DNA from: CAVYTF01 sp963771435
GTDB lineage: Bacteria; Bacteroidota; Bacteroidia; Chitinophagales; Chitinophagaceae
Direction: 5' to 3'
Assembly: GCA_963771435.1 (NCBI GenBank)
Contig: CAVYTF010000005.1
Coordinates: 36,514 to 100,513, forward strand
DNA length: 64,000 nucleotides
A program made the position numbers and the translations under genes. The notes below the pieces were generated by a model. The model saw nothing but the letters and a program-made list of their open reading frames with translations, was not told the origin of the DNA and searched no databases. Below, one piece after another: positions 50,588 to 61,478 of the stretch. How positions within the stretch are numbered: position 1 is the first letter of the stretch; each line of letters opens with the position of its first letter.

Positions 50588-53500
50588 CTAATTCCCCTTC
50601 ACCAGCTTCATCGTGTGCACCTCATTGCCCTGCCTTACCTGTAATATATACACGCCGCTGATAAAGCCTCCTCCAAACTCATAGGTATTGTCTATACCCC
50701 CTTTGCTTTCATACACTTTCACACCAAGCATATTCATCACCACTAGTTCCACATCTTCCCTGCTGCTGCTTTGTAATTGTAAGTGGAATGTTGACTGCGT
50801 GGGGTTCGGCATTAACCTTGCCTCAAACATTGGCACTGAAGGTGACAGTTTCTGCAGTTCTTCCGTACCTCCTTCTGTAAGAGTTGGTGCGCAACTTGCC
50901 GAAGAGGTATCGATTGTTATCGAAAGCGGCCCATAGGTGCAGCTTACATTATCCTTAACCGTTATGGTATGCTGCCCCCCCGGTACGTAAAAGTAACGGC
51001 TGTTGCTTGGCACATATAGCAGCCCGTCAAGGCTGTAAGAATAAGGAGCCGTTCCACCACTTGGCACTGTATAAATAGTTGTGCCTGAGCCGGGACATAT
51101 AGGGTTCTTCGCTGCTGTAATAGGAGAAGAGGTCAGTGGCGAAAACTTAACCACGGCGGCGTTAGATGCACATCCGTCCTGGTCTTTTACTGCTACAGTA
51201 TAGCTGCCATAAGCTAAACCGCTGAACATATTTCCTGCCTGGTAGGTAGCTCCTCCATTATCGCTGTAAGTATATCCTCCATAGCCTCCTGCTGCTGTTA
51301 CTACTATTCCTGCCAGTGTGTTACATGCCTGCCCGCCAATGCTTGTTGTGAAGGATACACCCGCCGAAGGTTGTGTGATGCTGATAGTGTCTGTATTGTA
51401 AGTGCAGCCCACATTGTCTTTAACGGTAATATAATAAGTGCCTGCAGACACATAAAAATACCTGTTGGCGCTTGCTACGAACGGACCGCTAACGCCGTTT
51501 GTATTAAGGCTGTAAGTATATGGTGTAGCACCCCCAATTGGTGTGGTACTGATCGTTTTTGAGCCGCCATAACATACCTGGGTTGTAACAGGTGCGGTAT
51601 TGGTGCCCATAAGCACCGGAGTCCTTGTCAGTGCGTTCACGCTTAGCCTTGCTGCTATTGCCAAACACCCTGCGGAGTCTGTTGCCGAGTAAGTATAATA
51701 CCCCGGCGCTACAGGGCTGTAAAGTGGATTAGCGCTTGGGCCATAAACTATCGCTCCTGTATTATAGGTTAAACCAGTATTCACAGTGTACATATACGGA
51801 ACTGTACCACCTGTTACTGCTCCTGACAATGAGCCCGGATGCCCATAACAGTCAGGATTCACCTGTGTCATTGTCAAAACCAATGTTTCTACCTTTAAGG
51901 TGCCTGTGTCATAACTAATGTTGTAATTGCTTAACCCTGTTCCAACTGCCGCACTCGGTGTAATGCTATAAGTTCCTGTTGCCGCTCCTGCTGCTGCTCC
52001 TGCACTTGTTAAGCTTACACTGCTTACAGCATCAATAGCCGCAAGGCCGCTATCACTAAATTCTTTCCCTGTAAACGAATAAGTTGCGCCGCTGCACTTT
52101 CCAAGATTATTTGCTGTGATAGTAAGTGCCGCTTTGTTAATTGTAAACCCATAAGCTGCTGATGTGTCTCCGCTAAAATTGGCATCTGCTGCCACTGTCG
52201 CAGTGGCTGTATAACTCCCTGCACTCGTTGGTGCTGTACTGTCTGGCCCATACACTGTGCCGTTCACACCAACATAGCTGAATACAACCGCCCCGGTTGA
52301 CCCGCTTTCTGTGTAAGTAGTTGGCCCCTGCGATGCTCCGTTATAAGTATATGTTGTTGCTCCGGTAACAGTGATGCTGCTGCTGCATCGGGTAACAATG
52401 TTTGCAATAAAGTTACCAAAAGCCCATGGTTCATTACCTACGGTTACTGTGGCTGTTACCGCATTGGTAGCTGTATTAATAACACTCACTGTATTATCAT
52501 CATTATTTGCCACATATAACTGGCTGCCGTCAGGGCTGACACTTACACCAAAAGGCCCGCCCCCAACGGTTACTGTAGCTGTTACTGTATTAGTTGCCGT
52601 ACTGATAACGCTCACTGTATTATCCCCATCATTCACCACATAAGCTTTGCTGCCGTCAGGGCTAAAACTCACACTAAAAGGAAAGCCTCCAACAGTTATT
52701 GTAGCTGTTACTGTATTGGTAGCTGTATTGATAACGCTCACTGTATTATCATTACTATTTGCCACATATGCTTTGCTGCCATCGGGGCTAACACTTATAC
52801 CATATGGCAGGCCCCCAACAGCTATTGTTTTTGTTACTGTATTAGTAGCTGAATTAATGACGCTGACCGTATTGTCATCATTATTTACCACATATACCTG
52901 GCTGCCGTTAGGGCTAACACTTATTCCATAAGGCAAGACCCCAACTGGTACGGTAGCTGTTACCGTATTCGTAGCTGTATTGATAACGCTCACCGTATAA
53001 TCCGCAAAATTTGTCACATAGGCTTTGCTGCCGTCCGGGCTGATACATATACCAGAAGGGCTGGTCCCAACTCCTACCGTAGCTGTTACGGTATTGGAAG
53101 CTGTATTTATGACGCTGACTGAGCCATCACTATTAGCGTTGTTATTTAGAACATATACTTTACTGCCGTCCAGGCTAACACTTACAGCCTCAGGTACGTA
53201 CCCAACTGCTACCGTGGTTATTACCGTATTGGTAGCTGTATTAATTACGCTGACCGTATTATCATTAGAGTTTGTAATGTAAGCATAAGCTACTGTACCC
53301 GCAGCAGGGAAGAATGTGTTATTACTGGTTGCTGTACCAAAAGGTGTAGAAACAGTTATATCCCCCGTTGACCCCGTTCCAACTACCGCCGTAATAGATG
53401 TAGCGCTTACTACAGTAAAAGATGCAGCCGCAGTACCGCCAAAGCTTACCGCTGTAGCTCCCGTAAAATTAGTACCCGTTATCGTTACCGTTGACCCGGG

Positions 53501-56500
53501 ACAGGCTGCCGCCGGAGTAAAAGAACTTATTGTCGGCAACGGTATATAGGTAAACCCTGCCAGTGTTGCTGTACCACCCGGTGTTGTTACACTCACGCTC
53601 CCCGATGCCCCTGCACCAACAACTGCCGTAATGGTTGTTGAATTTACAACAATAAACGACGTTGCTGCCGTATCGCCAAAGCTTACTGCTGTTGCCCCTG
53701 TAAAGTTTGTACCCGTAATGGTTACTGTGGTCCCTGTTGCTGCAGATGTTGGCGTAAAGGAAGTAATAGTGGGTGGGCATGGAGTAACAATGTTTGCAAT
53801 AAAATTACCAAAAGAAAATGGCCCACCGCCTACCGTTACTGTTGCCGTTACCACGTTGGTGGCTGTATTGATAACACTTACTGTATTGCCATTGGTATTT
53901 CCTACATATACTTTGCTGCCATCCGGGCTCACACTTATACTGGCAGGAAAATCCCCGGCAGCCACTGTAGCTGTTACCGTATTGGTAGCTGTATTAATAA
54001 CGCTCACCGTATTATCATCACTATTTCCCACATATACTTTGCTGCCATCGGGGCTCACACTTATTGCTTCAGGCGACAGGCCCACTGCTACTGTAGCTGT
54101 TACCGTATTAGCAGCAGCGCTTATAACGCTCACTGTATTATCACCATAGTTTGTCACATATACTTTGCTGCCGTCCGGGCTTACACTTACACCCCATGGC
54201 CCATACCCAACCGGTATTGTTGCTGTTACAGCATTGGTAGCCGTATTGATAACGCTCACCGTGCCATCGCTTTGATTCGTCACATATACTTTGCTGCCAT
54301 CAGGGCTGATACTTATGCCCCAGGGCGCGTTCCCAACCGGTATTGTTGCTGTTATGGTATTGGTAGCTGTATTAACAACGTCCACCGTATAATCAATAGC
54401 ATCTACCACATATGCCTTGCTGCCATCCGGGCTCACACATATACTTATGGGCGCGCCAGCCAATGGTATTGTAGCTGTTACCGTATTGGTAGCAGTACTA
54501 ATAACGCTGGCCGTACCATCGCTTCTATTTATCACATATACTTTGCTGCCGTCAGGGCTAACACCTACACCATACGGGTTAGACCCAACAGTTACAGTAG
54601 CTGTTACCGTATTGGTTGATACATTGATAACGCTTACCGTTCCATCAGAATAATTTGCAACGTAAGCATAAGCAGCCTCGCTTGCATCAGCAAAGAATAT
54701 GTTATTACTGGTTGCCATACCATTAGGCGTAGCAACAGTTATATCCCCTGTTGACCCGGAGCCTACTATAGCTGTTATAGATGTAGCGCTTACCACAGTA
54801 AAAGATGCAGCCGCAGTGCCGCCAAAGCTTACCCCTGTTGCCCCTGTGAAATTACTACCCGTTATAGTAACAGTTGACCCCGGGCAGGCTGCTGCCGGAC
54901 TAAAGGAAGTTATTGTTGGCCCGGTATACGTAAACCCTGCCAGTGTTGCTGTGCCTCCCGGTGTCGTCACACTCACGCTCCCTGATGCTCCTGCACCAAC
55001 AACTGCTGTAATGGTTGTTGAATTTACCACCGTGAACGATGTCGCAGAAGTACCTCCAAAGCTTACTGCTGTAGCGCCGGTAAAGCCTGTCCCGGTTATT
55101 GTTACTGTTGCTCCCATGCCGGCAGATGTTGGCGTAAAGGAAGTAATAGTAGGTGGGCATGGAGTAACGATGTTTGTAATAAAGTTACCAAATGAAAATG
55201 GCGCATCTCCTACCGTCACTGTGGCCGTTACCGTATTGGTAGCTGTATTGATAACACTGACTGTATTATCGCTGGAATTTGCAACATACACTTTGCTGCC
55301 GTCAGGGCTCACACTTACACCAATAGGTGCCTGGCCAACTGCTATAGTAGCTGTTACTGTATTGGTGGCGGTATTGATAACACTCACCGTATTATCAGTA
55401 TAACCTGAATTTGCCACATATACTTTGCTGCCATCAGGGCTAACGGCTACACCCAAAGGGGAGCCTCCAACTGGCACTGTAGCTGTTACAGTATTGGAAG
55501 CTGTACTAATAACGCTCACCGTATTAGCCGCGCCATTTGACACATATACTTTGCTGCCGTCAAAGCTCATAATTATTCCCTGCGGGCCGCCCCCAACTGT
55601 TATGGTAGCTATTACTGCATTGGTAGCTGTATTGATAACACTGACCGTACCGGCGTAATTATTCAGCACATATAATTTGCTGCCATCAAGGCTGACACTC
55701 ACTCCTATGGGAAAGCTCCCGGCTGATATTGTAGCTGTTACCGCATTGGTCGCTGTATTGATAACGCTCACCGTATTATCGCCAAGATTAGCCACATAGG
55801 CTTTGCTCCCATCCGGGCTAACGGCTACACTTAAAGGGGAGCCTCCAACTGGCACTGTCGCTATTACCGTATTGGTAGCTGTACTGATAACGCTCACCGT
55901 ATTATCGTATTCACTTGTCACATATACCTTGCTGCCGTCAGGGCTTACACCAACCCCGATAGGTGAGTAGTCAACTGCTATGGTAGCTGTTACTGTATTG
56001 GTAGCTGTATTGATAACGCTGACCGTAGCGTCATTAAAATTTGTAATATAAGCATAAGCCGCCTCACTTACATCAGCAAAGAATATGTTATTACTGGTTG
56101 CTGTACCAACAGGCGTGGAAACAGTTATACCCCCTGTTGACCCGGAGCCTACAATGGCTGTTATGGATGTAGCGTTCACTACAGTAAAAGAAGCAGCCGC
56201 AGTGCCTCCAAAGCTTACCGCTGTTGCCCCTGTAAAGTTAGTACCCGTTATAGTAACCGTTGAGCCGGGGCAGGCTGCTGCCGGAGTGAAGGAAGTTATT
56301 GTTGGCAATGGAATATAAGTAAACCCTGCCAGCGTTCCCGTGCCGCCCGGCGTTGTTATGCTCACGCTCCCTGATGCTCCTGCACCAACAACGGCTGTAA
56401 TGGTAGTTGAATTCACAACCGTGAACGACGTTGCAGCATTACCGCCAAAACTTACTGCTGTGGCTCCTGTAAAGTTTGTGCCGCTTATTGTTACTGTGGT

Positions 56501-59500
56501 TCCCGTAGCAGCAGATGTTGGCGTGAACGAGGTGATGGTTGGCGCTGGTACAAACGTGAACCCTGCCAGCGTTCCCGTGCCGCCCGGCGTTGTTATGCTC
56601 ACGCTCCCTGATGCTCCTGCACCAACAACGGCTGTAATGGTAGTTGAATTCACAACATTAAATGATGTAGCTGCTGTGCCGCCAAAGCTTACTGCCGTTG
56701 CCCCGGTAAAGCTGCTGCCCGTTATGGTTACTGTAGTTCCCGTTGCTGCGGATGTTGGCGTGAACGAGGAGATAGCCGGGGGGCAGGGAGTAATGATGTT
56801 GACCATAAAATTACCAAAAGCAATTGGCTGGCCTCCAACCGGTATATTGGTCACCAAAACATTTGTAGCCGTATTGATAACGCTGACTGTACCGCTGTAA
56901 TTTGCCACATATACTTCGCTGCCATCAGGGGTAACACTTACTCCATAAGGATTGCCCCCAACAGGTATAGTAGCTGTTACAGTATTGGTGGTTGTATTAA
57001 TGACGCTGACTGTACTGGCATTGAAATTTGCTGTATATACCTTGCTCCCATCGGGGCTAACACTTATTCCTTGAGGCCCGGTGCCAACCGCTACAGTAGC
57101 AGTTACTGTATTGGTAGCTGTATTGATAACGTTGACCGAAGCGCTTCCTTCATCTGCCACATATACTTTGCTTCCGTCAGGGCTCACACTTATTCCTTCA
57201 GGGGTACTCCCAACTGGTATGTTAGCTGTTACCGTATTGGTAGCGGTATTGATAACGCTGACCGAAGCGCTTCCTTCATCTGCCACATATACTTTGCTGC
57301 CATCAGGGCTAACACTTATCCCATAAGGAAAGTTCCCAACGGCTATGGTAGCCGTTACAGTATTTGTAGTTGCATTGATCACGCTCAAACTATTGCTGCC
57401 TCCGTTTGTCACATATACCCTGCTGCCATCAGGGCTAACAATTATTCCTTCCGGCTCGCTGCCAACCGGCACAGTAGCTATTACCGTATTGGTTGCCGTA
57501 TTGATAACACTTACTGTATTGTTGCTTAAATTAGCCACATATACCTTGCTGCCATCCGGGCTTGCACTTACTGCCCAAAGGCTGCCTGCAACCGCCACGG
57601 TGGCTGTTGTGGCAAAGGTTGCTGTATTTATCACACTCACAGTGCTGCTGGCAGCATTTGTAATATAAGCATAAGCCGTACCTACGCCGGCATAAAAAGT
57701 GCTTTTGCTGGTTGCTGTGCCACCCGGTGTTTTTACCGTTATGCTTCCCGTTGAGCCGGGGCCAACGATCGCCGTTATGGATGTTGCGCTTACTACAGTA
57801 AAAGAAGCCGCGGCAGTGCCCCCAAAGCTTACAGCTGTAGCACCCGTAAAACTGGTGCCCGTTATTGTAACAGTTGACCCGTAGCAGGCTGATGGCGGAG
57901 TAAAGAACGTGATAGTTGGCGCAGCTATAAATGTAAACCCTGCCAGTGTTGCTGAGCCGTTCGGGGTTGTTACACCAACATTGCCCGACGAGCCACTACC
58001 AACAACTGCTGTAATGGTTGTTGAATTTACAACACTAAATGAGGTAGCTGCCGTGCCGCCAAAGCTTACTGCCGTTGCCCCTGTTAACTTGGTACCGGTT
58101 ATTGTCACGGTTGTTCCGGCTCCTGCTGATGTTGGCGCGAACGATAAAATGGTGGCTCCCGTATAGGTAAAGCCCGCAAGTGTTCCCGTGCCTACGGGTG
58201 TTGTTACGCTAACATTGCCTGATGAACCATTGCCAACAACTGCTGTAATGGTTGTTGAATTTACAACTGTGAATGATGCTGCCGCCACACCCCCAAAGCT
58301 AACTGCTGTTGCACCGGTAAAGCTGCTGCCGGTTATGGTTACTGTTGCACCGGCTCCTGCAGATGTTGGCGTAAAGGAGGATATGGCCGGCGTGCAGGGG
58401 GTAATAATATTTGCCATAAAATTACCAAACGCATTTGGGTTGCCACCAACAGTCACAGTACCCGTTAACGTATTGGTTGCTGTATTAAAAATGTTAACTG
58501 TGTTACTGCCGGAATTTGCCACATATACTTCGTTGCCATGCGGCGTAACACTTACTCCTAAAGGGTTGGCCCCGGTTGACATAACAGCCGTTATAGCATT
58601 AGTTGCCGTATTATATACGCTCACTGTGTTGCTGCCATAATTTGTTATATATACTTTGCTCCCGTCAGGGGCAACGGCCACTCCTTCAGGATTAATCCCC
58701 CCAACTCCCACCAAATTTGTTACTGTATTAGTTGCCGTGCTAATTATGCTCATCGTAGTACTGCCATGATCTGCCACATATAGTTTGCTGCCATCCGGGC
58801 TTACCGCTATTCCCCAAGGTTGGCTGCCCGAAACTCCTATCGTAGTTGCTAATGTGTTAGTTGCTGTATTAATAACGGATACAGTATTACTCCCATAATT
58901 GGTCACATATACTTTGCTGCCATCCGGGCTGATACATATTCCTGTAGGGTTAGCTCCGGTCACTATTGATGTTATTATCGTATTGGTTGCCGTATTAATT
59001 ATAGAGACACCAGTGGCGGTATTATCCGCCACATATATTTTGCTGCCATCCGCGCTTACACATACGCCCACCGGCCCGCTCCCGGCTACTCCGGTAGCCG
59101 TTACTGTATTGGTTGCCGTACTTATAACGCTGAATGTATTGTTACTAAAGTTGGTCACATACACCTTGCTGCCATCCGGGCTGGCACATACCCCATTAGG
59201 CCCTGAACCAACTGCTACAGTAGTTGTTGCAGCATTGGTTGCTGCATTTATAACGCTTACATTCCCGCTGCCCTCATTTGGGATATAAGCATAAGCCGCC
59301 TCGCTTACATCAGCAAAGAATATGTTATTACTGGTAGCCGTACCACCCGGTGTGGTAACAGTTATATCGCCCGTTGACCCTAAGCCTACTGCAGCCGTTA
59401 TAGATGTAGAATTTACTACGGTAAACAAAGCAGCCGCAGTGCCGCCAAAGCTTACTGCTGTTGCCCCTGTAAAATTAGTCCCCGTGATAGTAACGGTTGA

Positions 59501-59626
59501 CCCCGGGCAGGCTACTGTCGGGGTAAAAGAGGTAATGGTAGGCACCTGTGCATAAGTTGTTAGGCCAATGGCAAAAGCCAGTATTGAAAGCAACAGTACT
59601 CTAACGGGGGTTGATTTTTTACGCAT
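50588..59626 (-). CDS. Giant IPT / YVTN-propeller / MBG / SprB mosaic protein, T9SS-sorted
   Basis: This intact 3012-aa frame starts MRKKSTPVRVLLLSILAFAI (signal peptide). It alternates IPT/TIG Ig-like domains (SFTPTSAGAGATVTITG, GATAVSFGGTAA) with five large YVTN propellers (blades such as GNAPWGISISPDGSKVYVTN, VSVINTATNTVTATV). At about residue 2415 comes an MBG-type domain (TGATTYTYNGASQGPTTYTE, TINKAALTITANNLGKC). From about 2580 SprB-like repeats follow (VNPDCYGHPGSLSG, YGSYTVAVKDQDGC), and finally a T9SS sorting domain (MPNPTQSTFHLQLQSSSRED, VYILQVRQGNEVHTMKLVKG). It is probably a long surface adhesin or gliding-related protein. Repeats are very similar at DNA level, suggesting ongoing duplication or gene conversion. 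Many antisense frames here are shadows of the repeats. Confidence 0.92.
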   Translation of the reverse strand: MRKKSTPVRVLLLSILAFAIGLTTYAQVPTITSFTPTVACPGSTVTITGTNFTGATAVSFGGTAAALFTVVNSTSITAAVGLGSTGDITVTTPGGTATSNNIFFADVSEAAYAYIPNEGSGNVSVINAATNAATTTVAVGSGPNGVCASPDGSKVYVTNFSNNTFSVISTATNTVTATGVAGSGPVGVCVSADGSKIYVADNTATGVSIINTATNTIITSIVTGANPTGICISPDGSKVYVTNYGSNTVSVINTATNTLATTIGVSGSQPWGIAVSPDGSKLYVADHGSTTMSIISTATNTVTNLVGVGGINPEGVAVAPDGSKVYITNYGSNTVSVYNTATNAITAVMSTGANPLGVSVTPHGNEVYVANSGSNTVNIFNTATNTLTGTVTVGGNPNAFGNFMANIITPCTPAISSFTPTSAGAGATVTITGSSFTGATAVSFGGVAAASFTVVNSTTITAVVGNGSSGNVSVTTPVGTGTLAGFTYTGATILSFAPTSAGAGTTVTITGTKLTGATAVSFGGTAATSFSVVNSTTITAVVGSGSSGNVGVTTPNGSATLAGFTFIAAPTITFFTPPSACYGSTVTITGTSFTGATAVSFGGTAAASFTVVSATSITAIVGPGSTGSITVKTPGGTATSKSTFYAGVGTAYAYITNAASSTVSVINTATFATTATVAVAGSLWAVSASPDGSKVYVANLSNNTVSVINTATNTVIATVPVGSEPEGIIVSPDGSRVYVTNGGSNSLSVINATTNTVTATIAVGNFPYGISVSPDGSKVYVADEGSASVSVINTATNTVTANIPVGSTPEGISVSPDGSKVYVADEGSASVNVINTATNTVTATVAVGTGPQGISVSPDGSKVYTANFNASTVSVINTTTNTVTATIPVGGNPYGVSVTPDGSEVYVANYSGTVSVINTATNVLVTNIPVGGQPIAFGNFMVNIITPCPPAISSFTPTSAATGTTVTITGSSFTGATAVSFGGTAATSFNVVNSTTITAVVGAGASGSVSITTPGGTGTLAGFTFVPAPTITSFTPTSAATGTTVTISGTNFTGATAVSFGGNAATSFTVVNSTTITAVVGAGASGSVSITTPGGTGTLAGFTYIPLPTITSFTPAAACPGSTVTITGTNFTGATAVSFGGTAAASFTVVNATSITAIVGSGSTGGITVSTPVGTATSNNIFFADVSEAAYAYITNFNDATVSVINTATNTVTATIAVDYSPIGVGVSPDGSKVYVTSEYDNTVSVISTATNTVIATVPVGGSPLSVAVSPDGSKAYVANLGDNTVSVINTATNAVTATISAGSFPIGVSVSLDGSKLYVLNNYAGTVSVINTATNAVIATITVGGGPQGIIMSFDGSKVYVSNGAANTVSVISTASNTVTATVPVGGSPLGVAVSPDGSKVYVANSGYTDNTVSVINTATNTVTATIAVGQAPIGVSVSPDGSKVYVANSSDNTVSVINTATNTVTATVTVGDAPFSFGNFITNIVTPCPPTITSFTPTSAGMGATVTITGTGFTGATAVSFGGTSATSFTVVNSTTITAVVGAGASGSVSVTTPGGTATLAGFTYTGPTITSFSPAAACPGSTVTITGSNFTGATGVSFGGTAAASFTVVSATSITAIVGSGSTGDITVATPNGMATSNNIFFADASEAAYAYVANYSDGTVSVINVSTNTVTATVTVGSNPYGVGVSPDGSKVYVINRSDGTASVISTATNTVTATIPLAGAPISICVSPDGSKAYVVDAIDYTVDVVNTATNTITATIPVGNAPWGISISPDGSKVYVTNQSDGTVSVINTATNAVTATIPVGYGPWGVSVSPDGSKVYVTNYGDNTVSVISAAANTVTATVAVGLSPEAISVSPDGSKVYVGNSDDNTVSVINTATNTVTATVAAGDFPASISVSPDGSKVYVGNTNGNTVSVINTATNVVTATVTVGGGPFSFGNFIANIVTPCPPTITSFTPTSAATGTTVTITGTNFTGATAVSFGDTAATSFIVVNSTTITAVVGAGASGSVSVTTPGGTATLAGFTYIPLPTISSFTPAAACPGSTVTITGTNFTGATAVSFGGTAAASFTVVSATSITAVVGTGSTGDITVSTPFGTATSNNTFFPAAGTVAYAYITNSNDNTVSVINTATNTVITTVAVGYVPEAVSVSLDGSKVYVLNNNANSDGSVSVINTASNTVTATVGVGTSPSGICISPDGSKAYVTNFADYTVSVINTATNTVTATVPVGVLPYGISVSPNGSQVYVVNNDDNTVSVINSATNTVTKTIAVGGLPYGISVSPDGSKAYVANSNDNTVSVINTATNTVTATITVGGFPFSVSFSPDGSKAYVVNDGDNTVSVISTATNTVTATVTVGGGPFGVSVSPDGSQLYVANNDDNTVSVINTATNAVTATVTVGNEPWAFGNFIANIVTRCSSSITVTGATTYTYNGASQGPTTYTESGSTGAVVFSYVGVNGTVYGPDSTAPTSAGSYTATATVAADANFSGDTSAAYGFTINKAALTITANNLGKCSGATYSFTGKEFSDSGLAAIDAVSSVSLTSAGAAAGAATGTYSITPSAAVGTGLSNYNISYDTGTLKVETLVLTMTQVNPDCYGHPGSLSGAVTGGTVPYMYTVNTGLTYNTGAIVYGPSANPLYSPVAPGYYTYSATDSAGCLAIAARLSVNALTRTPVLMGTNTAPVTTQVCYGGSKTISTTPIGGATPYTYSLNTNGVSGPFVASANRYFYVSAGTYYITVKDNVGCTYNTDTISITQPSAGVSFTTSIGGQACNTLAGIVVTAAGGYGGYTYSDNGGATYQAGNMFSGLAYGSYTVAVKDQDGCASNAAVVKFSPLTSSPITAAKNPICPGSGTTIYTVPSGGTAPYSYSLDGLLYVPSNSRYFYVPGGQHTITVKDNVSCTYGPLSITIDTSSASCAPTLTEGGTEELQKLSPSVPMFEARLMPNPTQSTFHLQLQSSSREDVELVVMNMLGVKVYESKGGIDNTYEFGGGFISGVYILQVRQGNEVHTMKLVKGN

Positions 59627-60432
59627 GATTAGTTTTTTTGGCTTGTTGAATTACCTTGGTAATGATTGTTGTAAAGAAAGTATTTATATGGCAGAATTAT
59701 TTGATAATATAAAAAATTACTATGCACAGGTCCATTCGGGAAAAGGCATTAAAACAAAAGTCAATACCCCCCACTACATCTTCACCCCCTGCATCGAACC
59801 AAAAACAACAAAGAAAAAAAACCCACCAGTTAACACACGGTCTTTACACAAAGAAGAAGGTCTTATATAAAAAACAAGCAATATTTACACAACTCAAATA
59901 AGAAGAAAAGCAAGCTGGTTAAAGCATCATCATTAAATGATCAGGTCAATGCTTCCTGCAAAAAACAAAAATAGCATTTGACAAAAAACAAAAAAAATAT
60001 TTATTTCTGCACCCATGTTGATTGCAACATTTACCATCCCGCCCTCTAAATGTAGGTTTGGCTGGCGCAACAACTAAAACCATCCCTTTAAAGAGTTGTT
60101 TTCAGTCCCCGCATAAAGCTAAAACACAGTAACCCCTTCCCTCACACCATAAACCCTTCCCCTTCAGCAACCATAGAAAATATATGAAGGTGTCATGCAA
60201 GTCTCATTGTTATTCTCAGTCACACCTATGCCAAAGCTATTATACCTGCGTCGGTCTAACGCCATGCCTTCGTTCATCCTTCGTCTTTTATAGATGATTT
60301 ACCGCTGAATAATATATGCTGTGGTAAGGAGAAATAGCCATCTGAGTGAGGGCAGTAAAGATACAACTTTAGCCCCTTTTCCCATGAAGATAATTTCTCA
60401 ATAACCAAAAACACATTTCCTATCTTCGCCCC
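59627..60432. other. Intergenic region without a convincing gene
   Basis: These 806 bases separate the divergent 3012-aa gene and pheS. A frame at 59688-59870 (60 aa, starts MAELFDNIKNYYAQ) has no family resemblance and a low-complexity Lys/Thr tail; I do not call it. The region is AT-rich, with A-rich runs at 59,860-60,010, and must contain both promoters. TATCTTCG at 60421-60428 could be the pheS -7 box, leaving a very short leader. Confidence 0.5.
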
Positions 60433-61464
60433 ATGGACAGTTTGTTGCAGCAAATAGAGCAGTATAAAAGCGAGATCTCCGCATTCAATGCCACCACTCC
60501 TGATGACGCTGAGGCCTTCCGTATAAGGTGGCTTGGCACAAAAGGCATTGTAAAAGCCGTCATGGGTGAAATGAAGAACGTGCCTCCAGAACAAAAGAAA
60601 GCCTTCGGCCTCCTGCTGAATGAGTTCAAGCTCTTTGCTGAAACCAAATACGACTCCCTGAAAGGCGCTTCTGTCAACCGTCATCTCACATCTGCCCACT
60701 CGCTTGATCTCACCCTACCCGGCACCCCCCTCCCCGTCGGCACCCGCCACCCTTTAAGCATAGTACGCAACAAGATCGTCTCTATCTTCAAAAGGCTTGG
60801 TTTTGCCGTTGCAGAAGGCCCTGAAATTGAAGACGACTGGCACAACTTCGGCGCCATGAACCTCCCCGAAGACCACCCCGCCCGTGACATGCAGGATACC
60901 TTTTATGTGAATCAAAACCCTTCGTGGGTTTTACGTACTCACACCAGCAGCGTGCAGGCCCGCGTAATGGAAAAGCAAAGACCACCCATCAGGGTTATTT
61001 GCCCCGGCCGTGTGTACCGCAACGAAACCATTAGCGCCAGGGCGCATTGTTTCTTCCACCAGGTAGAGGGCTTATATGTAGATGATAATGTCAGCTTTGC
61101 AGACCTCAAACAAACCCTCTATTTCTTTGTGCAGGAGATGTTTGGCAAAGAAGTGAAAGTGCGCTTCCGCCCCAGCTATTTTCCTTTCACTGAGCCAAGT
61201 GCAGAGATGGATATTAGTTGCCTCATCTGTGGCGGCAGCGGTTGCAATGTATGTAAACACACCGGTTGGGTGGAGATTTTGGGCAGTGGCATGGTACATC
61301 CTAAAGTGCTGGAAAACTTCAACATAAACCCCGATAAATACACAGGCTTTGCCTTCGGTATGGGAGTGGAGCGTATCTGCCAGCTAAAATATCGTGTCAA
61401 CGACCTTCGCTTATATTCTCAAAATGATATTCGTTTCCTAAGACAATTTACCGCGGCGCTTTAA
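60433..61464 (+). CDS. pheS: Phenylalanine-tRNA ligase alpha subunit
   Basis: This 343-aa protein is the catalytic alpha subunit of phenylalanyl-tRNA synthetase. The N-terminal coiled coil (MDSLLQQIEQYKSEISAFNA) binds tRNA. Class II motifs follow: HPLSIVRNKIVSIFKRLGFA and GPEIEDDWHNFGAMNLPEDH, motif 2 RVYRNETISARAHCFFHQVE, and motif 3 GFAFGMGVERICQLKY. A Cys-rich stretch CLICGGSGCNVCKHTGW is usual in this group. The beta subunit gene pheT is not adjacent, as is common in this phylum. It converges on prfA with a 14-base gap. Confidence 0.97.
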   Translation: MDSLLQQIEQYKSEISAFNATTPDDAEAFRIRWLGTKGIVKAVMGEMKNVPPEQKKAFGLLLNEFKLFAETKYDSLKGASVNRHLTSAHSLDLTLPGTPLPVGTRHPLSIVRNKIVSIFKRLGFAVAEGPEIEDDWHNFGAMNLPEDHPARDMQDTFYVNQNPSWVLRTHTSSVQARVMEKQRPPIRVICPGRVYRNETISARAHCFFHQVEGLYVDDNVSFADLKQTLYFFVQEMFGKEVKVRFRPSYFPFTEPSAEMDISCLICGGSGCNVCKHTGWVEILGSGMVHPKVLENFNINPDKYTGFAFGMGVERICQLKYRVNDLRLYSQNDIRFLRQFTAAL

Positions 61465-61478
61465 GCCTATCATCTGTG

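Noticed and set aside
52371..59555. Many plus-strand frames rich in Val/Leu/Thr that look like membrane proteins
   Set aside because: They are antisense reflections of the YVTN and IPT repeats of the intact 3012-aa gene and repeat with the same period.
59688..59870. A 60-aa frame upstream of the 3012-aa gene
   Set aside because: No recognisable family, low-complexity tail, and location in a promoter region; kept only as a note.
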